NCBI GenBank assembly: GCA_026785865.1
Contig: JAJAZG010000128.1
Location: 1 to 7,357 of the forward strand
Direction: 5' to 3'
DNA: 7,357 nt
From: Pseudanabaena sp. CAN_BIN31
GTDB taxonomy: Bacteria > Cyanobacteriota > Cyanobacteriia > Pseudanabaenales > Pseudanabaenaceae
The notes beneath the pieces were generated by a model. It was not told the origin of the DNA, ran no database searches, and saw only the letters and a program-made list of their open reading frames with translations. The position numbers were made by a program, and so were the translations under genes. This document shows, piece after piece, positions 1-6,577 of the stretch. The first letter of the stretch is position 1, and each line of letters begins with the position of its first letter.

Positions 1-524
1 ATACCCACCTTGCTGTGGTGAAAGCTCTGCTGGAAGCATCGCAATTCTGCGAACCATTGGAAAATCGTGATGAAGTGGTGCTGACTTTGGCAAAACCACA
101 ATATATCAATCTCGATCCTGTCTATATTCGACCAGGTTTTGCAGGGCCTTATCGTGTGAGTACGATGGAAGCGAAGTATGAGAAAGATTTCTGTCAATTT
201 GGTGTCGGTAATATGCCATCGAAAAAAGAACATCTTTGGGTACTCGCGCAAATGGCGCGTTGGGGATTAGTCAAGTTCCCCGAAAATCATGCAGAGGTGA
301 TCTACAACTTGCTTGCTACTGATGTTTATCAGCAAGCGGCGAAGGAGTTAGACATAGCGATCGCTGAAGAAGACAAAGAGCCAATTGTTTTGGCTGATGG
401 CTCAGTATTCGATCACAATGATCCGATCGCCGCCTTACGCTCTATGTCATACTCAAAATTCACAGAAGCCAGCTATTTTGATCCAGTCAAAGGTTTTGCC
501 AGTAAAAAAGTAACTCCTCGCTAA
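1..524 (+). CDS. Nitrate/bicarbonate ABC transporter protein with NrtA-like substrate-binding domain (5' partial; NrtC C-terminal domain or NrtA/CmpA-like)
   Basis: The reading frame is open from the left edge (codons in frame from base 3, reading THLAVVKALLEA...), so the start lies outside the window; the GTG at 15 is internal. About 174 residues remain. The visible part matches the C-terminal lobe of the NrtA/CmpA/NrtC substrate-binding family: an AVVKALLEA helix, then a LWVLAQMARWGLVKFPEN block resembling the family's 'W..TQ..RWG' segment, and a VFDHNDPIAALRS tail like the usual 'F.P.DP..YL.S' ending. In cyanobacteria this fold occurs as a periplasmic lipoprotein (NrtA, CmpA) and as a cytoplasmic regulatory domain fused to the NrtC/CmpC ATPase. 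The 'LW.L.QMARWG' form looks more like NrtC, but the ATPase part is not in view. The narB gene next door supports a role in nitrate uptake. The gene ends just before a strong hairpin terminator. The family call is firm; which member it is remains open. Confidence 0.8.
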   Translation, partial: THLAVVKALLEASQFCEPLENRDEVVLTLAKPQYINLDPVYIRPGFAGPYRVSTMEAKYEKDFCQFGVGNMPSKKEHLWVLAQMARWGLVKFPENHAEVIYNLLATDVYQQAAKELDIAIAEEDKEPIVLADGSVFDHNDPIAALRSMSYSKFTEASYFDPVKGFASKKVTPR

Positions 525-528
525 GTAG

Positions 529-585
529 GAACCCAAAAAGCTGTGGCGCAGCTTGCGCCACAGCTTTTTGGGTTCTGGTTTTTTT
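529..585 (+). terminator. Strong intrinsic terminator after the nitrate transporter gene
   Basis: A perfect 22-bp inverted repeat (529-550 and 554-575) with a 3-base loop is followed by TGG and seven T residues (579-585). It begins 4 bases after the transporter stop codon. The arms start with GAACCCAAAAAG and end with CTTTTTGGGTTC, so the structure is also usable on the opposite strand. It leaves only 23 bases before the narB ATG. The hairpin is seen directly; how well it terminates, or whether it only attenuates, is inferred. Confidence 0.9.
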
Positions 586-608
586 AGTAGCTAACCAATC
601 AATCCCTT

Positions 609-2765
609 ATGCCAGCAACTACACCCAGAATCGCTAAAACTCTATGTCCTTATTGCGGTGTAGGCTGTGGTTTAGAAGTAGTTGAAACCAATACTAATCC
701 CACTGCCAAATTCCCCGATCGCTTCAAAGTCAGAGGCGATCGCGCTCATCCGTCTAGTCAGGGCATGATCTGTGTTAAGGGCGCAACTATTGCCGAATCA
801 ATCCAAAAAGATCGGTTATTACATCCGATGATGCGCGAAACTCTTGATGATCAATTTCGCCAAGTTAGTTGGGATGAAGCTCTTGATGCGATCGTGAATC
901 AAATGCAAAAGGCGATCGCGACTAAAGGCGTAGACTCACTCTGTATGTACGGTTCGGGACAATTTCAGACTGAAGATTATTATACAGCGCAAAAATTATT
1001 TAAAGGCTGTTTAGGAACCAATAATTTTGATGCGAACTCAAGACTCTGTATGTCTTCCGCAGTTTCAGGCTACGTCAAAAGTTTTGGTGCGGATGGTCCC
1101 CCCTGTTGCTACGAAGATTTAGAAGTCACCGATTGTCTATTTGCGATCGGCACAAATACCGCCGAGTGCCATCCGATTATCTTCAATCGCTTTCGTAAAT
1201 ATCATAAAAAGAATCCCCACGTTAAGCTGATAGTCGTCGATCCGCGCCGCACTCAAACGGCTGAAGTTGCTGATTTACATCTAGCGATTCAACCAGGCAC
1301 AGACATCGATCTATTAAATGGAATCGCGCATTTATTACTGAAGTGGGGAAAATGCGATCGCGACTTCATTAAAAAACACACTACTGGATTTTCCGAATTT
1401 ACTGAAATCACCCAACTCTACACCCCCGAATTTGTAGCGCGACGCTGTGGCATTAGCATTGAAGATTTAGAACTCGCTGCTAAATATTGGGCAGAATCAT
1501 CGCGAGTTCTATCGATTTGGTCAATGGGTGTCAATCAATCTACTCAAGGTACTGCCAAAGTTCAATGCATCATTAATTTACATTTGCTGACTGCCCAAAT
1601 TGGCAAAGCAGGCGCGGGACCTTTTTCGCTAACAGGACAACCTAACGCGATGGGTGGAAGAGAAGCAGGCGGTTTAGCGAATTTATTGCCTGGTTATCGA
1701 TTTGTCGCTAATCCCCAACATCGCGCCGAACTAGAAACATTTTGGGGCTTACCAGCTGGACAAATTTCTGATCGCGTTGGACGCACTGCATGGGACATAA
1801 TTCGTGGCTTAGAAGCCGATGAAGTCGATTTCTTATGGATAGCCGCCACCAATCCCGCCGTCAGTTTTCCCGATCTCGTGCGGACTAAAGCAGCTTTAAG
1901 GCGATCGCCTTTCACCGTATATCAAGACGCATATTATCCAATTGAAACTTCCGCTTTTGCTCATATTCTCCTTCCCGCAACCCAATGGAGCGAGAAGACT
2001 GGCACAATGACCAATTCCGAACGCTGTGTCACCCTTTGTCAAGCCTTTCAGCCGCCGCTCGGTGAAGCCCGCGATGATTGGGCGATTTTTGCTGAAGTCG
2101 GTCGCCGCCTTGGTTTTGCTGACAAATTCAAATTCCAAACTTCTGCTGATGTTCATGCAGAATTTGTGAAGATGACTCGCGATCGCCCCTGTGATATGAC
2201 AGGCATCAGCCATGCCAAACTCGCCGAACTAGGTGCGATGCAATGGCAAGCTTCCGATCAACATCCAGAACAAGATCACATCCACAATAAGCGGCTCTAC
2301 ACCGATCTGCAATTCCATACCAGCGATCGCAAAGCAAGATTTGGCGCTTATCATTCTCAAGGTGTATTTGAAGCTCCCGATGAGCAGTATCCGTTTATCC
2401 TCACCAATGGCAGACTTTATGGACATTGGCACACCCAGACGCGCACAGGACGCATTGATAAAATCCGTCAGATGTATCCCAATCCCTTTATCGAAATCCA
2501 TCCCAAGGATGCGAAGAAATTTGGTATTAATAATGGCGATCTAGTAGAAGTGAAGTCTCGGCGCGGGTCTTCTAAATTCCCTGCACTGGTGACTGAGGCG
2601 ATCGCGCGAGGTGTGTTATTTGTGCCAATGCATTGGGGTACGCTCTGGGCAGATAATGCGGAGGCAAATGCGCTTACCCATTCTGAAGCCTGTCCTGACT
2701 CGAAGCAGCCAGAGTTAAAGGCTTGCGCTGTAGCGATTAGGTTAGCAAGTCTGGTTCATTTATAG
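609..2765 (+). CDS. narB: Ferredoxin-dependent assimilatory nitrate reductase NarB
   Basis: A 718-residue molybdopterin oxidoreductase that reduces nitrate to nitrite in the cytoplasm, taking electrons from reduced ferredoxin; the nitrite then goes to nitrite reductase. The N-terminal [4Fe-4S] site is complete: Cys13, Cys16, Cys20 and Cys55 (CPYCGVGC ... CVKG), with Lys57 in the position of the lysine thought to bridge cluster and molybdopterin. Cys147 in SRLCMSSAVSGY is the expected molybdenum ligand of the Nap/NarB type. The main molybdopterin domain runs to about residue 490 and a C-terminal dinucleotide-binding domain starts near residue 594 (YPFILTNGRLYGHWHTQTRTGR). The length fits cyanobacterial NarB. 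The ATG at 609 lies just before the cluster motif and has no clear Shine-Dalgarno sequence. The gene carries seven HIP1 octamers, so it looks native. It sits 84 bases after the transporter gene, as in nrt-narB clusters, but with a strong hairpin between them. Confidence 0.97.
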   Translation: MPATTPRIAKTLCPYCGVGCGLEVVETNTNPTAKFPDRFKVRGDRAHPSSQGMICVKGATIAESIQKDRLLHPMMRETLDDQFRQVSWDEALDAIVNQMQKAIATKGVDSLCMYGSGQFQTEDYYTAQKLFKGCLGTNNFDANSRLCMSSAVSGYVKSFGADGPPCCYEDLEVTDCLFAIGTNTAECHPIIFNRFRKYHKKNPHVKLIVVDPRRTQTAEVADLHLAIQPGTDIDLLNGIAHLLLKWGKCDRDFIKKHTTGFSEFTEITQLYTPEFVARRCGISIEDLELAAKYWAESSRVLSIWSMGVNQSTQGTAKVQCIINLHLLTAQIGKAGAGPFSLTGQPNAMGGREAGGLANLLPGYRFVANPQHRAELETFWGLPAGQISDRVGRTAWDIIRGLEADEVDFLWIAATNPAVSFPDLVRTKAALRRSPFTVYQDAYYPIETSAFAHILLPATQWSEKTGTMTNSERCVTLCQAFQPPLGEARDDWAIFAEVGRRLGFADKFKFQTSADVHAEFVKMTRDRPCDMTGISHAKLAELGAMQWQASDQHPEQDHIHNKRLYTDLQFHTSDRKARFGAYHSQGVFEAPDEQYPFILTNGRLYGHWHTQTRTGRIDKIRQMYPNPFIEIHPKDAKKFGINNGDLVEVKSRRGSSKFPALVTEAIARGVLFVPMHWGTLWADNAEANALTHSEACPDSKQPELKACAVAIRLASLVHL

Positions 2766-2790
2766 CTGCATCTATACAGTTTTTACTAAT

Positions 2791-2804
2791 TTAATCTAGA
2801 TTAA
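2791..2804. promoter_or_regulatory. 14-bp perfect palindrome, possible operator of the toxin-antitoxin operon
   Basis: TTAATCTAGATTAA is a perfect palindrome between narB and the toxin gene, about 53 bases before the toxin ATG. XRE-type antitoxins commonly bind palindromes in their own promoter to repress the operon, and the next gene but one encodes an XRE protein. A poor sigma-70-like pair (TTTAAT at 2790-2795, TATGTT at 2813-2818, 17-base spacing) overlaps it. The palindrome is seen; operator function is inferred, and short AT-rich palindromes can occur by chance. Confidence 0.4.
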
Positions 2805-2849
2805 CTGAAAAATATGTTAACCTTATGGGTGAATAATTTTCTTAAGTCC

Positions 2850-2858
2850 TGCTATAAT
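2850..2858 (+). promoter_or_regulatory. Extended -10 element TGCTATAAT overlapping the toxin start codon
   Basis: TGCTATAAT is a perfect match to an extended -10 promoter element, but its last two bases are the first two of the toxin ATG (2857). The region 17 bases upstream (TGAATA, 2830-2835) is a poor -35. If used, transcription would start near 2865, inside the toxin gene, giving an mRNA without the toxin start but with the whole antitoxin gene. It could equally be a chance match in AT-rich sequence. Confidence 0.35.
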
Positions 2859-3192
2859 GGACATTGTATTCAAAAATAAAAAGATCGATAAGTTCTGCAA
2901 CAACCAAAAACTTTTAGTCAAAGAGTTTGGTGCAGATCGAGCTAAGCGTATTCGCCGCCGACTTGATGATCTTCGAGCCGTTGAGGTACTTGAAGATATG
3001 CGAAACTTTCCAGGGCGATGTCATGAGTTGCTCTATGACCGTTCTGGTCAACTGTCGCTCGATCTCGATCATCCTTATCGACTTATCTTTGAGCCATCTC
3101 ACGATCCATTACCGAAGAAGCCTGATGGTGGACTCGACTGGACAAAGATCTCATCGGTGACAATTGTTGGAGTAGAGGACACCCATGATTAG
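2857..3192 (+). CDS. HigB/RelE-ParE-like toxin of a type II toxin-antitoxin system
   Basis: A 111-residue basic protein resembling the HigB branch of the RelE/ParE superfamily, often annotated 'killer suppression protein' or 'plasmid maintenance system killer'. Characteristic stretches are RIRRRLDDLRAVEVLEDM (about 31-48), then FPGRCHEL (51-58), DRSGQLSLDL (61-70) and HPYRLIFEP (72-80). Family members that have been studied are ribosome-dependent mRNA interferases that block translation; this is inferred here, and Arg54, His56, Glu57 and Arg75 are only candidates for active-site or RNA-contacting residues. The gene ends 8 bases inside the next gene, a toxin-first order as in higBA, which implies translational coupling. 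No clear Shine-Dalgarno precedes ATG 2857, and an extended -10 element overlaps that codon, but no other in-frame start keeps the N-terminus. It contains no HIP1 site. The family call is good; the mechanism is not shown. Confidence 0.8.
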   Translation: MDIVFKNKKIDKFCNNQKLLVKEFGADRAKRIRRRLDDLRAVEVLEDMRNFPGRCHELLYDRSGQLSLDLDHPYRLIFEPSHDPLPKKPDGGLDWTKISSVTIVGVEDTHD

Positions 3193-4294
3193 CACAGTTA
3201 AAAATCAATATTTACCAAATTATGTTTCTCCTCCTGGTGAGACATTATTGGAGTTGTTAGACGATCGCGGCATGAGTCAAGCAGACCTAGCCGATCGCAC
3301 AGGCAGACCGAAGAAAACAATCAATGAAATTATTAATGGTAAGGCGGCGATCACCCATGACACAGCTTTGCAATTAGAGCGCGTTCTAGGTATTCCTGCT
3401 AGTTTTTGGAACAGTCGTGAGCAACATTTTCGCGAATTCTTAGCACGCCAACAGGAGCAGGAGCAGTTGCAACAGCAGATTGATTGGCTCGATCGCGTTC
3501 CTGTTAATGAGATGGTAAAGCTCAACTGGATTGAGAAGCGCAAAGAGAAGATAGAACAGTTACAAATTGTCTTGAATTTCTTTGGGGTGGTTTCTCCTGA
3601 GCAGTGGGATACCTATTGGAATTCGCGATCGCTTGCTTTCCGTAAGTCTGTCAAGTTTGAGGATAATCGCATTGCCACAAATGCTTGGCTTAGAAAGGGT
3701 GAACTTGATGCCCAAAAAATCGAATGCGCTCCTTATCAGACGGAAAAGTTCAAGCAGGTATTACAGGAAATCCGCAGTCTGACCGTGCAGCATCCCAAGG
3801 AGGGCATTGCTCAGGTGAAGCAGTTGTGCGCTTCGGCGGGAGTTGCGATCACTTTAGTACCATCTCTAAAAGGGGTGAGGGCTAGTGGAGTAACTCGTTG
3901 GCTGACTCCTAGTAAGGCAATGATTCAACTTAGTTTGAGATATAAGCGTGATGATCGCTTTTGGTTCACGTTCTTTCATGAGGCAGGGCATGTGCTTCAG
4001 GAAAAGAAACGCGATGTGTTTATTGAAACGGACGAGAAAAAGGATTATGACCCGAATGATCTAATGGAGCAGGATGCTGATAAGTTTGCCGCAAATTTCT
4101 TGATTCCGAAGCAGGATTTACAGGAGTTTCTCAATGAGAAAGTGTTTGATGATCATGCGATCGCTAAGTTTGCTTTTGCGATCGATATTGCTTCTGGAAT
4201 TGTCGTTGGTAGGTTACACCACGAGGGCTGTTTGTCCTATAAGCAGGGCAATAATTTGAGGCAAAAAATTGACTGGGATGATTTTTCAATGTAA
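3185..4294 (+). CDS. Antitoxin-type regulator: XRE/HigA helix-turn-helix fused to an ImmA/IrrE zinc metallopeptidase
   Basis: A 369-residue two-domain protein. Residues about 16-75 form an XRE/HigA-like DNA-binding domain (GETLLELLDDRGMSQADLAD ... INEIINGKAAIT ... LERVLGIPASFW). A charged, glutamine-rich helix (about 81-130, with EQEQLQQQ) links it to an ImmA/IrrE (DUF955) domain whose zinc site is intact: HEAGH at 265-269, with Glu295 in MEQDADKFAANFLIP as the likely third ligand. ImmA/IrrE proteases cut XRE repressors in ICEBs1 and in Deinococcus, so this protein may repress its operon, neutralise the adjacent toxin and switch by proteolysis; that is inference. A good Shine-Dalgarno (GAGG, 3175-3178) lies 6 bases before the ATG, inside the toxin gene, which supports this start. 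Plain HigA antitoxins are about 100 residues, so this is a long fused form, a known arrangement next to HigB-like genes. It has two HIP1 sites (3625, 4157). Confidence 0.88.
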   Translation: MISTVKNQYLPNYVSPPGETLLELLDDRGMSQADLADRTGRPKKTINEIINGKAAITHDTALQLERVLGIPASFWNSREQHFREFLARQQEQEQLQQQIDWLDRVPVNEMVKLNWIEKRKEKIEQLQIVLNFFGVVSPEQWDTYWNSRSLAFRKSVKFEDNRIATNAWLRKGELDAQKIECAPYQTEKFKQVLQEIRSLTVQHPKEGIAQVKQLCASAGVAITLVPSLKGVRASGVTRWLTPSKAMIQLSLRYKRDDRFWFTFFHEAGHVLQEKKRDVFIETDEKKDYDPNDLMEQDADKFAANFLIPKQDLQEFLNEKVFDDHAIAKFAFAIDIASGIVVGRLHHEGCLSYKQGNNLRQKIDWDDFSM

Positions 4295-4322
4295 TGGTTA
4301 AAAACAACAGAGAGAAAAATTC

Positions 4323-4994
4323 ATGAGCTTACTTAGAGATATACAAGAAGCGATAACAAATCCATCATTTAGGCTTGCTGACATCCTGCGAAAAGCAAAA
4401 GTTCTAGCATTCAGGTTGGATCATCAGGAATTCAAATATTGGGTGAATCGAGAACTTAATGGCTATAAACCGAATGATAATATACCAGAATATAGGATTT
4501 TAAGAGAAGTCGATTCCTATGGATCTTTTATAGGAATACCTGGCTGTCTGGCAAAGAATATTCCTATACCATCACTTTCTCTACCTGAAGAATATCGAGA
4601 GTTGATGAGAACTATCTGTATTCGATAAGGAGTAGAATCCATAGAAAGTTTAGTTCAACAAAGTGGTAACAAACTGATACTTCATACGCCTTGGACTCTT
4701 GATGATGTTGCCGTATTACAACCAAAAGTATTAACTAACATAGATTGTATATCAGCTTGGAGAGAAGTCTGTGTTAGTTCTCTTGTTGAAGTATTAGACA
4801 CTGTAAAAAATCGAATTTTAGATTTTGTCTTGGAAATTGACTCTAAGTTTCCCAACGCAGGTGATATCCAGTATGGAGACAAGCCTATCCCCAAAAGTTA
4901 TACTAACAAGATTTTCCAAAACTGTGTTTTTCATGATAACCATAGTTTAATGGCATCAGACAATGCAACAATGGTCAATTCACTTCTCAAGTAA
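4323..4994 (+). pseudogene. AbiTii-domain abortive-infection protein, interrupted by an in-frame TAA at codon 102
   Basis: The ATG at 4323 has a Shine-Dalgarno-like AGAGAG 8 bases upstream and opens a 101-residue frame that stops at TAA 4626-4628. The same frame is then open for another 121 codons to TAA 4992-4994 and still reads like the family. The first part (MSLLRDIQEAI ... LRKAKVLAFRLDHQEFKYWV ... RELNGY ... LPEEYRELM) matches the AbiTii N-terminus. The part after the stop (GVESIESLVQQ ... ISAWREV ... LDTVKNRILDFVLEID ... IFQNCVFHDNHSLMASDNAT) matches its second half. AbiTii proteins usually read REGVESLE here, so TAA most likely replaced GAA by one base change. AbiTii domains occur in phage-defence proteins; their biochemical role is not established. 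The gene follows the antitoxin gene by 28 bases in the same direction, is AT-rich and lacks HIP1. A sequencing error, stop readthrough or a genuine short product remain possible. Confidence 0.82.
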
Positions 4995-5052
4995 AAGTAT
5001 TTCAACAGCATTACCGAAATACTCTAAAAAGTAAAAAAATGGGCTACACAAA

Positions 5053-5099
5053 TTGTTTACTTTCGCGTAACCGTGTGATTTGTAACGCAAAGTAAACAA
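5053..5099. promoter_or_regulatory. Interrupted palindrome upstream of the malic enzyme gene, possible operator
   Basis: TTGTTTACTTT (5053-5063) is repeated inverted as AAAGTAAACAA (5089-5099). With a one-base bulge at C5064 the pairing extends by GCGT/ACGC (5065-5068 with 5085-5088), leaving a 16-base loop. No T-run follows, so it is not an ordinary intrinsic terminator. It lies between the broken AbiTii gene and the malic enzyme gene, 87 bases before the latter's ATG. A regulator-binding site or an mRNA leader structure is plausible; neither is shown. No NtcA site (GTA-N8-TAC) was found around it. Confidence 0.4.
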
Positions 5100-5185
5100 G
5101 CAATCAGCTAATATTGCATCAAACGAGTTAGATCAGGTTTTGCCTAATTTATCCCCTTTCATGAACTTTCTCTTCACTTCTCCCG

Positions 5186-6577
5186 ATGAAACACCTAACA
5201 CCTAATCCCAGCTTTAGCTTGACCATCCGCGTACAACTCCTCAATCGCGCAGGAACGTTATCTTCTGTAATTAGCGCTTTGGCTGAAGCGGGAGGGAATC
5301 TTGGACAGATTGACCTGATCCAGCAGACTCGCAAAATTTCGGTGCGCGATATTTCGGTAAATGCTTCCAGCACTGAGCATATGGACAAGTTGATCGAAGT
5401 CGTGAAGGCTGTCCCAGAAATTCGCGTCCTCGATATTTACGATCGCACTTTTAATATTCACAAAGGCGGCAAAATTCATATCGAATCCAAGGTTGCTGTC
5501 AAAGGACAAGACGATCTCGCTATGGTTTATACCCCCGGTGTGGGGCGCGTCTGTATGGCGATCGCTGAAGACAAGCGTAAAGTTTATGACTACACGATCA
5601 AATGCAATACGATCGCGGTAGTTACCGATGGTTCAGCAGTTCTCGGACTAGGCGATATTGGGCCCGAAGCCGCCATGCCTGTTATGGAAGGCAAGGCAAT
5701 GCTATTCAAACAATTTGCGGGACTAGATGCTTTCCCGATCTGTCTGAATACTCAAGATGTCGATGAAATCGTGGAAACCGTCAAACGGATTGCCCCAGGA
5801 TTTGGCGGCGTAAACCTCGAAGATATTAGCGCTCCACGCTGCTTTGAAATCGAAAAACGCCTCAAAGCCGAATTAGATATTCCTGTTTATCATGATGACC
5901 AACATGGCACAGCGATCGTGGTCGTCGCGGCTACAATCAATGCTCTCAAAGTTGTCGCTAAACCAATTGATACAGTGCGAATCGTGATGAACGGCGCAGG
6001 TGCGGCGGGGATCGCCGTGGCAAGATTGTTGCGTGAAGCAGGCGTAACCAAGATCGCCATGTGTGACTCTAAGGGCTGCATCAGCAAAGATCGCACTGAC
6101 CTTACTCCTGAAAAATTAGAGTTTGTCAGCGCTGAAGGTGGTTCTCTCGCAGATGTCATCAAAGGATCTGATATGTTTATCGGTCTGAGTGTCAAGGGCG
6201 CACTTACGCCTGAGATGGTGCGGAGTATGGCTCCTGCGCCGATTGTTTTTGCGATGGCAAATCCCAATCCTGAGATTCAGCCTGAACTAGTGGTCAATGA
6301 TGTTGCCGTCATCGCGACAGGTCGCAGTGACTATGCGAACCAAATTAATAATGTGCTTGCTTTCCCAGGGATTTTCCGAGGTGCGCTTGATGCAAGGGTT
6401 ACTCAAATCACTACGCAGATGAATTTAGGGGCGGCTCAGGCGATCGCCTCTCTAGTCAGCAGCAGCGATCTCGCACCCGACTTTATCATTCCGTCAGTAT
6501 TTGATCCCCGTGTTTCCCATGCCGTTGCCGCCGCCGTTCATGCCGTGGCACGTCAGCAAGGGCTAGCTAACGCCTAA
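5186..6577 (+). CDS. me: Malic enzyme with N-terminal ACT domain (malate to pyruvate and CO2)
   Basis: A 463-residue cytoplasmic malic enzyme that oxidatively decarboxylates malate to pyruvate and CO2. Residues about 10-86 form an ACT domain (SLTIRVQLLNRAGTLSSVIS), usually a ligand-sensing module. The catalytic part follows: VYTPGVGRVC (114-123, catalytic Tyr115), DGSAVLGLGDIGPEAAMPVM (148-167), catalytic Lys170 in MEGKA, metal ligands Glu212/Asp213 in VNLEDISAPR and Asp237/Asp238 in HDDQHGTA. The Rossmann fold shows NGAGAAGIAVARLL (269-282), with conserved FAMANPNPEI and ATGRSDYANQINNVLAFPGIFRGALD later on. Length, ACT domain and the start MKHLTPNPS resemble the Synechocystis enzyme (slr0721), which supports the ATG at 5186 although no Shine-Dalgarno is visible. 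NAD versus NADP preference cannot be read safely. It has its own 190-base upstream region and ends inside a hairpin shared with the convergent kinase gene. HIP1 sites at 5558 and 6440 suggest a native gene. Confidence 0.95.
   Translation: MKHLTPNPSFSLTIRVQLLNRAGTLSSVISALAEAGGNLGQIDLIQQTRKISVRDISVNASSTEHMDKLIEVVKAVPEIRVLDIYDRTFNIHKGGKIHIESKVAVKGQDDLAMVYTPGVGRVCMAIAEDKRKVYDYTIKCNTIAVVTDGSAVLGLGDIGPEAAMPVMEGKAMLFKQFAGLDAFPICLNTQDVDEIVETVKRIAPGFGGVNLEDISAPRCFEIEKRLKAELDIPVYHDDQHGTAIVVVAATINALKVVAKPIDTVRIVMNGAGAAGIAVARLLREAGVTKIAMCDSKGCISKDRTDLTPEKLEFVSAEGGSLADVIKGSDMFIGLSVKGALTPEMVRSMAPAPIVFAMANPNPEIQPELVVNDVAVIATGRSDYANQINNVLAFPGIFRGALDARVTQITTQMNLGAAQAIASLVSSSDLAPDFIIPSVFDPRVSHAVAAAVHAVARQQGLANA

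Noticed and set aside
15..20. GTG at 15 as the start of the first gene
   Set aside because: The frame is open to the window edge and the residues before it (THLAV) fit the family, so this is an internal codon of a truncated gene.
1694..2544. Open frames on the minus strand and in another plus frame inside narB
   Set aside because: They lie fully within a well-supported narB and show no recognisable protein features.
4991..5047. NtcA-binding site (GTA-N8-TAC) upstream of the malic enzyme gene
   Set aside because: GTA and TAC triplets occur here but with spacings of 11-12, not 8.
2766..5185. Insertion-sequence or attachment-site ends around the accessory island
   Set aside because: No transposase, no terminal inverted repeats and no matching direct repeats were seen at the two edges by eye.
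5161..5205. 14-codon open frame (MNFLFTSPDETPNT) overlapping the malic enzyme start, as a leader peptide
   Set aside because: It has no ribosome site, no run of regulatory codons and no attenuator hairpin after it; likely chance.
5890..6267. 125-codon minus-strand frame inside the malic enzyme gene
   Set aside because: It mirrors strongly conserved malic enzyme coding sequence and has no family features.
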